A stretch of DNA of 64,000 bases from NCBI GenBank assembly GCA_963726995.1, contig CAVSEP010000007.1, forward strand, positions 806,001 to 870,000, written 5' to 3'. The stretch comes from DAIDKA01 sp963726995 (GTDB taxonomy: Bacteria > Pseudomonadota > Gammaproteobacteria > Steroidobacterales > Steroidobacteraceae). This document shows positions 9,179 through 18,959 of this stretch, piece by piece. Made by a program: the position numbers and the translations under genes. Within the stretch, counting starts at the first letter, position 1. Each line of letters starts with the position of its first letter. The notes under the pieces are model-generated. The model had not been told where the DNA came from. It did not search any database and saw nothing but the letters and a program-made list of their open reading frames with translations.

Positions 9179-10252
9179 TCAGTATTCCCGGAAATGGTCC
9201 AGTTTCGCCTGCGGACTGGGCAGGTGGCTGCCCGTGACCCAACCGGGGCGCATGCCGTAGGGCACGGACAGCAGCACGGCTTCAACCTGACTGATCTTGC
9301 CCGCGGCATTGATTTCAAAGAGCTCCTGGATCATCCAGGTCCAGGGTCCGGTATTGCGTACCTTGAACTCGCGGCCGTCCTTGAGCTGGTAGTCCCGCAC
9401 CGTCGCGTCGTGGTCGAAGAACACTCCGGCGTACACCAGCCCGCGCTGCGTATCCACCGCCAGGATGCGCCGGTTGCGCAGCCGCGTGTCTTCACGGTAG
9501 TAGCCCAGGCCGAACGCCTTCGCGCACGGAAAGTTGGCCGCGCCGGGCTGGGAGCCCTCGGCCACCGGATTATTGGTGGTGGGCGTCTCGTTCTCGAGGC
9601 GGTGGCAGTCCTCCGCAAAGGCCGGCGGCTTCTCGCCGCGATTGCCTTCCAGACCGGTGAAATAGCCGTTCACGATGTCCGCCAGCTGCGCCGCGCTGCG
9701 ACGTGCGGTAACCGGCAGGTCGGTGAGAAAGGCCTTGCGCGGCTCGCCATCGATGCCGGCGTCCTTCGGGGTACCGAAGGCTGACCCGCCCGTGGTGGCG
9801 CTCAGGCGTCCGACCACGCTTTCCATTTCCGTGATCTGGTGGTCGATGATGCGCAGCCGCGTCCCGATCAACACCGGTGCGCCATTCTCGAGGCCCTTGG
9901 CGAGAAACCCGATCGAACGATCTTCCGGATCCGCGACGGTCAGCCGATAGTTGCCGAGCTTGTCCAGGGTGCGCCACAGGCCATCCGGCAGGTACAGCTC
10001 GACACCGTTTTCCGTGTAGCGGGCGTTGTGCGCCAGCGGCGCCCTGGCCGGATCATGCGCCAGCATGGCCTGCAGGTAGCGTTCGGCGATCGCGCGCAAA
10101 CAGGCACGGTCGCAGGGCGAAGTATCCGCGCCTATCGGTGCCGAGCTCGCGGTGCTCGGGGGCGCCGCCACGGCCGGCAGCCCCATTGCGGACGATAGCG
10201 CAACCAGCATACCGACCGCGGCATGGCCCGCTGGCCTCCTAAGAATGTTCAT
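9179..10252 (-). CDS. Exported NTF2/SnoaL-like protein, paralogue of 56669-57733
   Basis: This 357-residue protein has a signal peptide (MNILRRPAGHAAVGMLVALS, cleavage near AVAA). The mature part starts with a CDRACLRAIAERYLQAMLAHDP helix, common in SnoaL/NTF2-like folds, and continues with ARYTENGVELYLPDGLW. It is clearly related over its length to the product of 56669-57733, which shares CDRACL, the PDG-W segment, the LENG-PV segment, the CHRLENE/CQRLENG segment and the final AVL-VPYG/AVF-VTYG region. The C-terminal half (CAKAFGLGYYREDTRLRNRR, FFDHDATVRDYQLKDG) looks like a second related domain. No catalytic function is known to me. GGAGGGGG precedes the start. The DUF861 cupin gene follows after 9 bases. 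Confidence 0.75.
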   Translation of the reverse strand: MNILRRPAGHAAVGMLVALSSAMGLPAVAAPPSTASSAPIGADTSPCDRACLRAIAERYLQAMLAHDPARAPLAHNARYTENGVELYLPDGLWRTLDKLGNYRLTVADPEDRSIGFLAKGLENGAPVLIGTRLRIIDHQITEMESVVGRLSATTGGSAFGTPKDAGIDGEPRKAFLTDLPVTARRSAAQLADIVNGYFTGLEGNRGEKPPAFAEDCHRLENETPTTNNPVAEGSQPGAANFPCAKAFGLGYYREDTRLRNRRILAVDTQRGLVYAGVFFDHDATVRDYQLKDGREFKVRNTGPWTWMIQELFEINAAGKISQVEAVLLSVPYGMRPGWVTGSHLPSPQAKLDHFREY

Positions 10253-10333
10253 GGGCCCCCTCCAATGTGAGTCGCCTGAGCGCTCAGGTGCCGGGCATTC
10301 TCCGGCACCGGCTTGGAATGTGGAAGCGCTGTG

Positions 10334-13030
10334 TCAACCGCTGTTGCGCAGTGCGGTGGCCACGGCATTGATGGACAGCTGGATGCCTTCGCGCACGCGC
10401 GCATCGCTTTCCCCGGCGCGATGGCGTTTCAGGAGTTCAACCTGCAGCAGATTCAGAGGCTCGATGTAGGGCAGGCGCAGCCGGATCGAGGCATCCAGCC
10501 CCGGGTGCTTCTGCAGCAGGCGCGTCTGACCGGTGATGTCCAGCAGTGTGTCGTGCGTGGTCTGCCAGGCCGTCTCGATGCGGTTGAACAGGGTATCGGC
10601 CAGCGAGCGATCCTCGACCAGGGTGGCATAGCGGCGCGCGATCGACATGTCGGACTTGGCGAGCACCATTTCCAGGTTATCGAGCGTGGACTGGAAGAAT
10701 GGCCAGCTGGCCGCCATTTCGCGCAGCAAGCCACGGTCCTTGAACTCATTGAGAGCCTGGCCGGTGCCGAACCAGCCCGGCAGCATGACCCGCGCCTGCG
10801 CCCAGCTGAACACCCAGGGGATGGCGCGCAGATCCTCGATCCGGTCCGACTTGGTGCGCGAAGCCGGACGTGAACCGATCTTCAGCTCCGCGATCTCGGT
10901 GAGCGGCGTCATCTGGCGGAAGAAGGTCTTGAAGCCCTGCGGTCTCGTAGACCAGCCCGCGATAGCTGGCGAATGCGGTGGCCGAGATCTCGTCCATGGC
11001 GATGCCGAAGCGCGCCACCGTCTGCTTCCTCGGACAAGGATGTGGGTTCCAGCGACGCCAGCAGGGTTGCGGCGGTGATGGCCTCCAGATTCGCGGCCGC
11101 GCTTTCGCGCGTGCCGTACTTGGCGGCGATGACCTCCCCCTGCTCGGTGATGCGGATGCGGCCCTGCACGGTGCCCGGCGGCTGCGCGCGAATGGCGCTG
11201 AAGGAGGAGCCACCGCCACGGCCCACGGCGCCGCCGCGGCCGTGAAAGATCTGCATGCGGATCTGCGCCTCATCGAACACCCGCGCCAGCGCCCGCGTGG
11301 CCTGGTTGAGGCTCCACACCGAGGTGAGGTAGCCGCCGTCCTTGTTCGAATCGGAGTAGCCGACCATCACCTCCTGGTAGCCGCGCCGCCTGGCAACCTT
11401 GCGAATTTCCGGCAGGCCGAACCAGGCGCGCATGACTTCTGGGGCGTTTTGCAGATCCCCGATGGTCTCGAACAGCGGCACGACCATGATGGGCGCGGCG
11501 GCGGGCTCCGCTGGCCGGTACAGTCCGGCCTCCTTGAGCATCAGGTTCACCTCCAGCATGTCCGACACGCTTTCGCATTTGGAAATGTTGTAGGTGGTGA
11601 TGCAGCCGATGCCATAGCGCTCATGCGCCTGCGCGGCCGCGCGCACGATGGCCAGTTCCGACTGCGTCTCTTCGGTGTAGCTGGGAAAACGGGCTCCACA
11701 GCAGCCGTTCACTGCCCAGCTCGCGGCGCAGCAGTGCGACGCGGGCCGCCTCATCGAGATCCTGATAGCGGGTCTCGACGCCGGCGACGGCCAGCAGGTC
11801 CGCGACCACGCGGGCGTGGACATCGGAATTCTGGCGCAGGTCGAGCGTGGCCAGATGGAATCCAAAACTGTCGACGGCGCGGATCAGGCGCCCCAGCGCC
11901 CCGCCCGTCGCCAGCAGTCCTGCACCTCTTTGGGCCAGCGAGTGCGCAATGGCGACCAGATCGGTGCGCAGCTCCTCGGGGGTGCGATAGGCCACGCCCG
12001 GCACGGTGGCGCGCCGCGCCGGCGCACGCCCGGTGATCTCCTCGTAGGTCGCGGCCAGCCTCGCATAGCAGCCCGTCAGGGCGCGTCGATAGGGCTCGTC
12101 CCGGCGCGCCGGACTGGTATCTCCGCTCGCCTCCGCCAGGGCCAGCAGTTCCGCCGTCGGCTTATCCAGTTCACTGGAGATCGACAGCTCCGCACCCAGC
12201 GCGTTCAGCTGTTGCAGATAGTTGTCGAGCACCGCGGCGGCGGAGCGGCCCAGGGCATAATCGAGCGTGGCGGCGTTGACGTTGGGATTGCCGTCGCGAT
12301 CGCCGCCGATCCAGCTGCCCAGCCGCAGAAAACTGCGCGGCCGCTGCGGCAGCCGTCGTTCCCAGCGCGCATACAGCATGGGCAGCACCGGCAGGAAGAT
12401 GTCCCGCAGATACGCCAGCGCGATCTCCACTTCGTCGGCGACGATCAGGCGCTCGCGCCGCAGCGGACGCGTCTGCCACAGCAGCGCAATCTGGCGCAGC
12501 AGCGCCGCTTCGATGTCATCACCGCCCGCGGACTGCGACAGGCCCTGGTCGCGCAGGCGCATGAGTTCCGCGATGCGGTTGCGGTGATCGATCATGCTCT
12601 TGCGCATGACCTCGGTGGGATGCGCCGTCAGCACCGGGACGATCAGCGTGCGATCCAGCAGCTGCGCCGCCTGGTCGGCGGCGATGCCCTTGGACGCCAG
12701 CCGCTGCAGCGCCGCAGCCACGTCCTCGCCCGGCCGACTGCCGCTGCCCTGCCGGTCTTCGGCCAGGTTCGCGAGCATCGAAAACAGCATGAAGCTGCGG
12801 ACGAAGGCCAGCGTGTCATCCAGGCTTAGGGCCTCGAGTCCGCGATCCATCGCGGCGGCATCCGATATGCCGCGATGCCGCTCGACCGAGCGCGCCCGGA
12901 TGTATTCGATGCGCTCAAACAGCGCCACGCCGCCGTAGGCGCGGATCACATCACCGAGGAGCTTGCCCAGGTAGCGGATGTCCGCGTTCTGGGTGATCGG
13001 TTTCACGACCGGTGTCATCCCTGTCATCAT
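10334..13030 (-). pseudogene. ppc: Phosphoenolpyruvate carboxylase, three frameshifts
   Basis: Read across three frame changes this is a complete PEP carboxylase (about 900 residues), the anaplerotic enzyme making oxaloacetate from PEP and bicarbonate. The first part (13030 to about 11690) contains LTAHPTEVMRKS with the catalytic His and WIGGDRDGNPNV. The second part (to about 11025) has GYSDSNKDGGYL and FHGRGGAVGRGGG. The third (to about 10937) has ARFGIAMDEISATAFASYRG. The fourth (to 10334) has FFRQMTPLTEIAELKIGSRP, IPWVFSWAQARVMLPGW and the end ALRNSG. Each junction is repaired by dropping one base: at the AAAA run 11686-11689, near 11017-11030, and at CCC 10935-10937. Everything else is intact, so a real pseudogene seems less likely than sequence error. 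Confidence 0.93.
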
Positions 13031-13059
13031 GCAAGAAGCTGGCCTCCCGCGCGGGGCCC

Positions 13060-13311
13060 CTACAGCTTCTGCACCACCACCCGACCCGAGGGGTCCACGA
13101 ACACGTGGTAGCGGTTGCCATCCTTGCAGGTCGCCGTGTAGTCGCTGTCGCCATTGCGTTTGGCGTCCACCACCTTGTCGCAGGGCTGGCCCTGCAGCGC
13201 GATCGTGGCGGCCAGGTCCCTGCCCATGGCGGGGTCATCGGCAGCCATCGCAGCCGTTGCCTGGAGGGCGGCGGCGATCGGCAGAACCAGTCGGAACTTA
13301 CGGGGGCTCAT
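13060..13311 (-). CDS. Small exported protein of unknown function
   Basis: This 83-residue protein has a signal peptide (LVLPIAAALQATAAMAA) and a mature part of about 60 residues. Two cysteines (CDKVVDAK and TATCKDGNRY) can form a disulfide. The tail YHVFVDPSGRVVVQKL resembles the beta-hairpin endings of PepSY-like or SH3-like periplasmic proteins. It sits between the lipoprotein gene (15 bases upstream) and ppc (29 bases downstream), all on the minus strand. I recognise no named family; length and context make it a credible gene. Confidence 0.68.
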   Translation of the reverse strand: MSPRKFRLVLPIAAALQATAAMAADDPAMGRDLAATIALQGQPCDKVVDAKRNGDSDYTATCKDGNRYHVFVDPSGRVVVQKL

Positions 13312-13326
13312 GGTGCCTCCAGTGGC

Positions 13327-13977
13327 TTAATGTGCGAGTGTGCCGAATTTCTGCGGATCCGCAAGGATGGCCCAGATGCTCTCGCGCGAGGAAGCGATCG
13401 TTGTCGCGAGCGCCGGATCGCCATCCTGCAGGACGCTGAGCACCTTCAACAGCAGCAGGTCATAGTGCTGGCGCAGCTGCGCCAGGGTCATGGAGCTCTT
13501 GCGGTCATAGAAATCGCGAAACCGGGCGAGCAGATCATCCACCTGGTTCTTCAATGACAGCTTGGTGAACAGGCCGATGGCCTTGGTGTCCCTCAGCCTC
13601 TGCTCCAGGGATCCCAGGTCCAGCGCCGGCCCGGCGGGGCGACTCGCGGCCGCAGGCGCCGCGGCGGTCGCGGCCGGCGCGGGCGCTGCCGGGGGCGGCG
13701 TGCGTGCGGCGGCGGGCTTCGGTGTCGCCGGCAACGCCGGTGTCCTCGTGGTCTTCGCCGGGCGGGCTGCACTCGCGGACGGCGCCGGCTTCGTCGCAGG
13801 CCCTGCGACCGGCGGGACTGCGGCAGTGGGGTTTGGCGCCACCGGTGGGGCGGGCGTGACCGCAGTGGGCGTGACCGCAGGGGCGGGGGTGACGCGGGGC
13901 GCAGGCACGGGCATGCAGGCGGCGAGGCCTACTGCGACCACGCCCGCCAGCGCCACCCGGCTCAGGCTCCTAGCCAC
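13327..13977 (-). CDS. Putative lipoprotein with Pro/Ala-rich linker
   Basis: This 216-residue protein starts with a lipoprotein signal ending in the lipobox LAAC (Cys20). About 95 residues of low-complexity Ala/Pro/Thr/Lys sequence follow (residues 21-115), a flexible spacer likely to cross periplasm or cell wall. A folded, mainly helical C-terminal domain begins at LDLGSLEQRLRDTKAIGLFTK and includes LSLKNQVDDLLARFRDFY. That type of domain appears in small proteins of unknown function in gammaproteobacteria. The low-complexity stretch produces long spurious open frames on the other strand. Confidence 0.75.
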   Translation of the reverse strand: MARSLSRVALAGVVAVGLAACMPVPAPRVTPAPAVTPTAVTPAPPVAPNPTAAVPPVAGPATKPAPSASAARPAKTTRTPALPATPKPAAARTPPPAAPAPAATAAAPAAASRPAGPALDLGSLEQRLRDTKAIGLFTKLSLKNQVDDLLARFRDFYDRKSSMTLAQLRQHYDLLLLKVLSVLQDGDPALATTIASSRESIWAILADPQKFGTLAH

Positions 13978-14024
13978 TCCACTTCATCACTGACTCCGCA
14001 CCCTCCGGCGGCATCATTATCCAC

Positions 14025-16397
14025 CTACAGGGCGATCTTGACACCCGCAAACCAGGTCCGGGGCGGACTGGGGCTGAAGGTGCGTGGATCGGACAGATTG
14101 AAGTTTGGCGGCAGGCCGCGAAGCTCGGTGAACGCGCCGTAGCTGTAGTAGCTGCGGTCGAGGAGATTCTCGATGCCCGCGAACACCTGCAGCGACTTCG
14201 AAATGCGGTAAGCCGTATGCGCATCGAGGATGGTCCACGCCGGCAATCGCTGCTCCTGGTTCGAGCCATCGCCAACCAGGTACTGGCTGCCGGTGAAGCG
14301 CGCATCCACGCCCACCGTCAGTCGTTCCGTCGGCGAGTATTCCACTTGCACAGTGATGCGGTTTTCGGGATTCAGGGGAATGCGATCGCCGGGGCGTACC
14401 TGGATGTTGCCGGCTTGGTCCGCTGCGGGACTGTTTGAAGACAGGGTCAGGCTCTCGCGATAAGTGGCCTGCACCATCGAATAGTCGAGATTGAATTCCC
14501 ACCGGGGCAGCTTCCAGGAAAAGGCAGCCTCCAGGCCTTCGCGGCGCGTCGTACCCGCATTGGCGAAGTAGCCGAAGCCGTTGATGTCGGTCGCCAGCAG
14601 AATGATGTCGTTGCTGTTCTGGGTGCGGAATGCGCCGAGGTTCCACTTGCCGTTGCCCGCAATGCCGGCCGCCGTGAAGTGCCCACGAAGTCCCAGCTCG
14701 ACCGTGCGCGCGACGACCTGCTTGAGCTCGGGGTCGGAAACCAGGAAGGCATCCAGCAAGCAGGGAGACTGCGGGTCGGCGCAGGACAGCTCGGCGGCGG
14801 TCGGGGCGCGGTTGGATTCCGAATAGCCTGCATAGGCCGTCAGCACCGGGGAAACCCTGTAGGTGAATCCCAGGCCGGGGTTGAATCGCCCATAGGCGTG
14901 GCTGCCGTTGAGCGCCGTACCGTACAGATCCTGCAGGTCGATCCGTGCATCGTTGAAACGGGCCGAGATCGTACCCGTCAGCCGCTCGGTGATGTCGAGG
15001 GCATCGACCAGGTACACACCGACATAGCGGGTGGTCGGCCTGACCGACACGGGCGCCTCGATCGGCGGCGAGGCCGTTGCGCTGCGCCCCTGATCGATGA
15101 TGACGCCGATGCCGGCCACGTAGAGATTCGGCTCAATGGCGCCCAGCTGCGCATAGGCCGAGTACTGCGTCGTGCTGCGGTCGATCGCTGCGCCGATGGT
15201 GAGGTGGTTTTCATGGCCGCCCAGGGGAGCGGTCAGCGTCGCCTGCAGCGCGCCGCCGGTGGTCTGGGTGGCGGTGCGCGTGTGGTCGATTTCACCCGGC
15301 GTGGCGCCGTCCGGCAGCACGCTGGTCGGCACCGGATTGCCGTTGTGGTCATACAGCAGATCGTCGGGATAAAGATTGTTGCCTTGCAGGCAGAAATACT
15401 GGTCGTTGTTGTCGCAGGCAGCCGCATTGGTGGTATTGCCGTCCACCAGCTGCTGCCCGAAATGCCGGTGATAGGCACTGGCGCTCAGCTGCAGGGTATC
15501 GGTCAGCTGGTACAGGCCGTGCAACTGGACGAGCTGCATGGTGTTGTGCATCGACTGCGGGAAGGTGAATACCGAGCGTGCGTCCGCCGCCAGCATTTGC
15601 ACCGGGGTCGGGCCCACCGCGGCAATGGCGTTGTTGGCCGCCGTCACGGCCAGGTGCAGCGAAACCGCACCCGACTCGTAGCCGAAATCAGCGTACCCCT
15701 GGCGCAGCTGCGTCGGCGACACGGCGCGAAAGCCCTCGTCCTTGACCCCGCCGATCGCGCCATAGAATCCCAGCGTTCCGTTGTTGACACCGTAGCCCGC
15801 GTAGCCGGTGACATTGCCGAAGCGCGCACCTGAGAGCTGCACATCCACGCCGGGGGAGCTGAAGCCGTTCTTCATGTCCAGCGTGACGGCGCCGCCCAAG
15901 GCATTCAGCCCATAGACGGTGCTGTCACTTTGAACGGTGAGGCGGCGCACCGCGAACTGCGGCACCAGGTCCCAGTTGACCGAATCTCCCAGCGCCTCGT
16001 TCAGGCGGGTGCCGTCCTGGTACACGGCCAGCCCCTCGGCGACGCCGGATATCGGCGAGGCCTCGAATCCTCGAAACACGAAGTCCGGCTGGTACGGGCT
16101 GCCCTGCTCGTCGGTGAGATTGACGCTGGACATGCGACGTGCGGCGGCTGCGGGAATGATCGGCGAGCTGTGATCCGGGTCGAGCGACTCCCCTCCCAGG
16201 GTCTGCACATTGCCGGGCACCTTGTCGATGGCAATGCCGGTGCCCGGCAAGGGCGCCTGCCCCACGACAGTCACCTCGGTCGGCGCCGTATCGGGGTTCC
16301 CCGCAGGAGTTGCCTGCTGTGCATGGGCCACGGGCACCACGGTCGCGAGGATGACGCAGCACAGGCTGCGAAATGGAGCACGACAGTGATGCAACAT
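14025..16397 (-). CDS. TonB-dependent outer membrane receptor
   Basis: This protein of about 790 residues has a signal peptide (SLCCVILATVVPVAHAQ), a TonB-box-like segment TEVTVVGQ, a plug domain (IDKVPGNVQTL, PDFVFRGFEASPISG, GLAVYQDGTRLNEALGD, VYGLNALGGAVTLDMKNG) and a long beta-barrel ending in the aromatic-type terminus WFAGVKIAL. It lacks an N-terminal STN domain, so it should not be a sigma-regulator transducer. The ligand is unknown. Because it is the FecA/CirA-like short-plug type rather than SusC-like, iron-siderophore, vitamin or small aromatic substrates are all possible. The ATG at 16397 is preferred over an upstream TTG at 16427. A cytochrome c-like gene is divergently transcribed 97 bases away. 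Confidence 0.9.
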   Translation of the reverse strand: MLHHCRAPFRSLCCVILATVVPVAHAQQATPAGNPDTAPTEVTVVGQAPLPGTGIAIDKVPGNVQTLGGESLDPDHSSPIIPAAAARRMSSVNLTDEQGSPYQPDFVFRGFEASPISGVAEGLAVYQDGTRLNEALGDSVNWDLVPQFAVRRLTVQSDSTVYGLNALGGAVTLDMKNGFSSPGVDVQLSGARFGNVTGYAGYGVNNGTLGFYGAIGGVKDEGFRAVSPTQLRQGYADFGYESGAVSLHLAVTAANNAIAAVGPTPVQMLAADARSVFTFPQSMHNTMQLVQLHGLYQLTDTLQLSASAYHRHFGQQLVDGNTTNAAACDNNDQYFCLQGNNLYPDDLLYDHNGNPVPTSVLPDGATPGEIDHTRTATQTTGGALQATLTAPLGGHENHLTIGAAIDRSTTQYSAYAQLGAIEPNLYVAGIGVIIDQGRSATASPPIEAPVSVRPTTRYVGVYLVDALDITERLTGTISARFNDARIDLQDLYGTALNGSHAYGRFNPGLGFTYRVSPVLTAYAGYSESNRAPTAAELSCADPQSPCLLDAFLVSDPELKQVVARTVELGLRGHFTAAGIAGNGKWNLGAFRTQNSNDIILLATDINGFGYFANAGTTRREGLEAAFSWKLPRWEFNLDYSMVQATYRESLTLSSNSPAADQAGNIQVRPGDRIPLNPENRITVQVEYSPTERLTVGVDARFTGSQYLVGDGSNQEQRLPAWTILDAHTAYRISKSLQVFAGIENLLDRSYYSYGAFTELRGLPPNFNLSDPRTFSPSPPRTWFAGVKIAL

Positions 16398-16494
16398 CCG
16401 TTTCCGATTCCCTCTTGACCTGCGCAACCCGTGTCGGGAGAGTATCCAATCACCCGCGGGAGAATTTCCCGACGTTTGGACGGTCGAAACCTAC

Positions 16495-17856
16495 GTGAAG
16501 CGCTTCTTTCGAATCCTTGCGGCGACCTTGATCGCCAATGTCCTGGGCGGCTTGCCGCCAGCGGCCCCCGCGGCCCCGTTGCCCTATGGCATCAGCGCCC
16601 ACAGCGGCCCGCGGGCGTGGCTGGCCATGCCGCGCAACGCGGGGGGCGTGATTCCGGCGCTCCTGTCACAAACCGGGGCCTTCTCCGACCTGCGGACACT
16701 GACCCCGGCGCCCGGTCTCATTCCCTATGATCTGATTGTCGCCTTCTGGTCCGACGGCGCCGCCAAGTCCCGCTACCTCGCCGTCCCCGCGGGTAGCAGA
16801 ATCGGGTTCACACCGGAGGGAGAATGGACTTTTCCGGCCGGTACGGTATTCGTGAAGACTTTCGAACTGCCCACGGATGCCGCGCATCCGCAGGTCACGC
16901 GGCGGCTGGAGACGCGGCTGCTGGTCCGGGACGACCGCGGCGGTGTGTACGGCGTGGTCTACAAGTGGCGCGCGGACAATTCCGATGCGGATCTGCTGAC
17001 CACCAGCCAGACCGAAAATATCCCGGTCCGCGGCGGCAACGGCGCCACGAGTGAGCAGCCCTGGTACTACCCCAGCCGGGAGAACTGCCTCACCTGCCAC
17101 AATGCCCGGGCCGGCGGGGTGCTGGGTTTGAAGACCCGCCAGTTGAACCGACCGATGCTCTACCCTTCCGGCGTCACCGACAACGAGCTGCGCACCCTGA
17201 ACCACCTGCACCTGCTCAGGCCCGCGCTGTCCGATGCCGCGCTCGCGCGCCTTCCGGCGCTGGCCGCCGCCGCCGATGGGTCGCGCACTCTCGAGGATCG
17301 CGCGCGCTCCTACCTCGACGCCAACTGCGCGCACTGTCACCGCCCGGGGGGCACGGTGGCCTACTTCGATGCCCGCTACAGCACACCCTTGGATCGGCAA
17401 CAGCTGATCGACGGCCCCATCCTCATCAACCAGGGAATCGACCGGCCGCGCGCCATCTCGCCGCACGACATCTGGCGATCCATCGTCTATATGCGCGTCA
17501 ACACCAATGGCGACATCCGCATGCCGCCGCTGGCGCGCCAGACCATCGATGAGCAGGGCGTGCGGCTGCTGCGCGCCTGGATCGAGGGCATGCCCGGCAA
17601 GGACGTGCTCGCTCCGCCGCGGATCACGCCGGACGGCGGCACCTTTGCGGCGCCACTGACCGTGGCGCTGGCCAGCCCGGACGCCGGCGCGCAGATCCGC
17701 TACACGCTGGATGGCAGCGTGCCGGGTCCGCAGGATTCGCTGTATTCAGATCCGATCAGGATCACGGGCGCCACGGTGGTGCGGGCGCGGGCTTACAAGG
17801 ACGGCATGACCCGCAGCATCACGGCCGAATCCGTCTTCATCGTGGGGCAACAATAG
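16495..17856 (+). CDS. Exported cytochrome c-like protein with chitobiase-type C-terminal domain
   Basis: This 453-residue periplasmic protein starts at GTG. A signal peptide (FRILAATLIANVLGG) is followed by a large domain with PYDLIVAFWSDGAAKSRY and FPAGTVFVKTFELP, seen in a family of exported proteins that often carry heme. Two CxxCH heme-attachment motifs are present, CLTCHN (about residue 197) and CAHCHRPGG (about 281), separated by about 80 residues. The last 70 residues (ITPDGGTFAAPLTVALASP, IRYTLDGSVPG, VRARAYKDGMTRS) match the CHB_HEX_C_1 beta-sandwich. The CxxCH motifs and the receptor next door suggest periplasmic electron transfer or oxidation of an imported compound. The end overlaps the convergent beta-propeller gene by 20 bases. 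Confidence 0.82.
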   Translation: MKRFFRILAATLIANVLGGLPPAAPAAPLPYGISAHSGPRAWLAMPRNAGGVIPALLSQTGAFSDLRTLTPAPGLIPYDLIVAFWSDGAAKSRYLAVPAGSRIGFTPEGEWTFPAGTVFVKTFELPTDAAHPQVTRRLETRLLVRDDRGGVYGVVYKWRADNSDADLLTTSQTENIPVRGGNGATSEQPWYYPSRENCLTCHNARAGGVLGLKTRQLNRPMLYPSGVTDNELRTLNHLHLLRPALSDAALARLPALAAAADGSRTLEDRARSYLDANCAHCHRPGGTVAYFDARYSTPLDRQQLIDGPILINQGIDRPRAISPHDIWRSIVYMRVNTNGDIRMPPLARQTIDEQGVRLLRAWIEGMPGKDVLAPPRITPDGGTFAAPLTVALASPDAGAQIRYTLDGSVPGPQDSLYSDPIRITGATVVRARAYKDGMTRSITAESVFIVGQQ

Positions 17857-18925
17857 TCAGGCCCCAGGGGCTCTCGCCCGCCTTGATCCTGGCGATCTCC
17901 TTGCCCAGCGCCAGATCCACGACCGAGACGTCATTGGAAGGCCCATTGGCCGAGTACAGGAACTTGCCATCCGGTGAGAGCACGATGCCCCAGGGCCGCT
18001 TGCCGACCTTGATGGCGGCCTCGATCCTGTAGCTGTGCGCGTCCAACACCGTGACCGTGCCCGCGCGACCGTCACTGACGAATACCTTTGAATTGTCGGG
18101 GCTGACGCGCACCCGCATGGGTCGCGAGCCCAGCGGCAGGGTGATGGCGGCAGTCACGCTCGAGGCGGCCGTATCGATGACATTCAGCACACCGGCCGAC
18201 TCGGACGGAATGAAACCGATGGGCGCATCGGTGCGGAAATCCACGCTGCGCGGCCGCGGCGGCACCGTGAAGTGCGCCAGGGTCTTGAAGCTGTGCGCAT
18301 CGACCACCAGGATGTCGCCGCCGGCTTCGCAGGTGACATAGATGCGATTGCCATCCGGCGTCACGGCCACGCCTTCCGGCTCCTGGCCGACCAGGATGAT
18401 GTGTTCCACCTTCGCCGAGGCGATGTCGACGATGCTGGCGGTCTTCACATCCTCGTTGGACACGTAGATCTTGGCGCCATCCGGACTGAGCGTGAATTCC
18501 TCCGGATCCGAGCCGACCTTGATCTTGCCGGTGATCCTGTGGCTCGCGACGTTGATGATGCCGATGCCGTCGGCCGATTTGTCGGCCAGCACCTTGTCAT
18601 CGTCATCATCGTCATCGGCCGCACCATGGCCTTTCTTGAAGATGGGATTGCCGGCGGCATCCAGTGCCGGCGGTCCTTCGATGGGCGTGCCGCTCAGTGC
18701 CACATAGACCGAATGCCCATCGGGGCTGGCGTGGATGCCGCGCGGACGCTTGCCCACCGGCAGGGTCGCGATCACCCGCTGCGTGCCCCCATCGATGATG
18801 GTGACGTCGCCGGATTTCTCATTGGTCACCCAGACCTGGTAGCTCTGCGCCGCAGCCGCCGACCCGGCGCCGAGCGCCACGCAGGCGATGGCCATCGCGG
18901 CCCGCAGCATTCTTGATTGAGTCAT
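17837..18925 (-). CDS. Periplasmic YVTN-type beta-propeller protein
   Basis: This 362-residue protein has a signal peptide (AAMAIACVALGAGSAAAA) and about seven propeller repeats of the YVTN/lactonase-like type, seen as recurring SPDG-K-LYSAN / VTPDGNRIYVT units and paired V-GKRP(R/W)GI segments. A seven-Asp run (DDDDDDD, about residues 104-110) interrupts blade 2 and could bind calcium. Close relatives are the beta-propeller proteins associated with PQQ-dependent alcohol catabolism, and a quinohemoprotein dehydrogenase lies 3 kb away. No hydrolase residues are evident, so a binding or scaffold role is plausible. Its 3' end overlaps the convergent cytochrome gene. Confidence 0.85.
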   Translation of the reverse strand: MTQSRMLRAAMAIACVALGAGSAAAAQSYQVWVTNEKSGDVTIIDGGTQRVIATLPVGKRPRGIHASPDGHSVYVALSGTPIEGPPALDAAGNPIFKKGHGAADDDDDDDKVLADKSADGIGIINVASHRITGKIKVGSDPEEFTLSPDGAKIYVSNEDVKTASIVDIASAKVEHIILVGQEPEGVAVTPDGNRIYVTCEAGGDILVVDAHSFKTLAHFTVPPRPRSVDFRTDAPIGFIPSESAGVLNVIDTAASSVTAAITLPLGSRPMRVRVSPDNSKVFVSDGRAGTVTVLDAHSYRIEAAIKVGKRPWGIVLSPDGKFLYSANGPSNDVSVVDLALGKEIARIKAGESPWGLTIVAPR

Positions 18926-18959
18926 CTTGCCCCCGAAAGATTGCGCCGCATCGTCGTGC

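Noticed and set aside
13640..13920. Low-complexity GC repeats resembling a tandem repeat array
   Set aside because: They are codons of the Pro/Ala/Thr linker in the lipoprotein; no exact repeat unit is kept.
14679..15833. 384-codon plus-strand frame opposite the TonB receptor
   Set aside because: It shows the His/Arg/Gly-rich composition of a mirror frame; the receptor on the other strand has all family motifs.
16433..16476. Inverted repeat GTCGGGA/TCCCGAC before the cytochrome c-like gene as an operator
   Set aside because: The arms are seven GC-rich bases, 30 bases apart, which is easily expected by chance in this composition.
18595..18625. Trinucleotide run (TCATCG-type) as a possible microsatellite
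   Set aside because: It encodes seven consecutive Asp in the beta-propeller protein; short and in frame, so likely functional.
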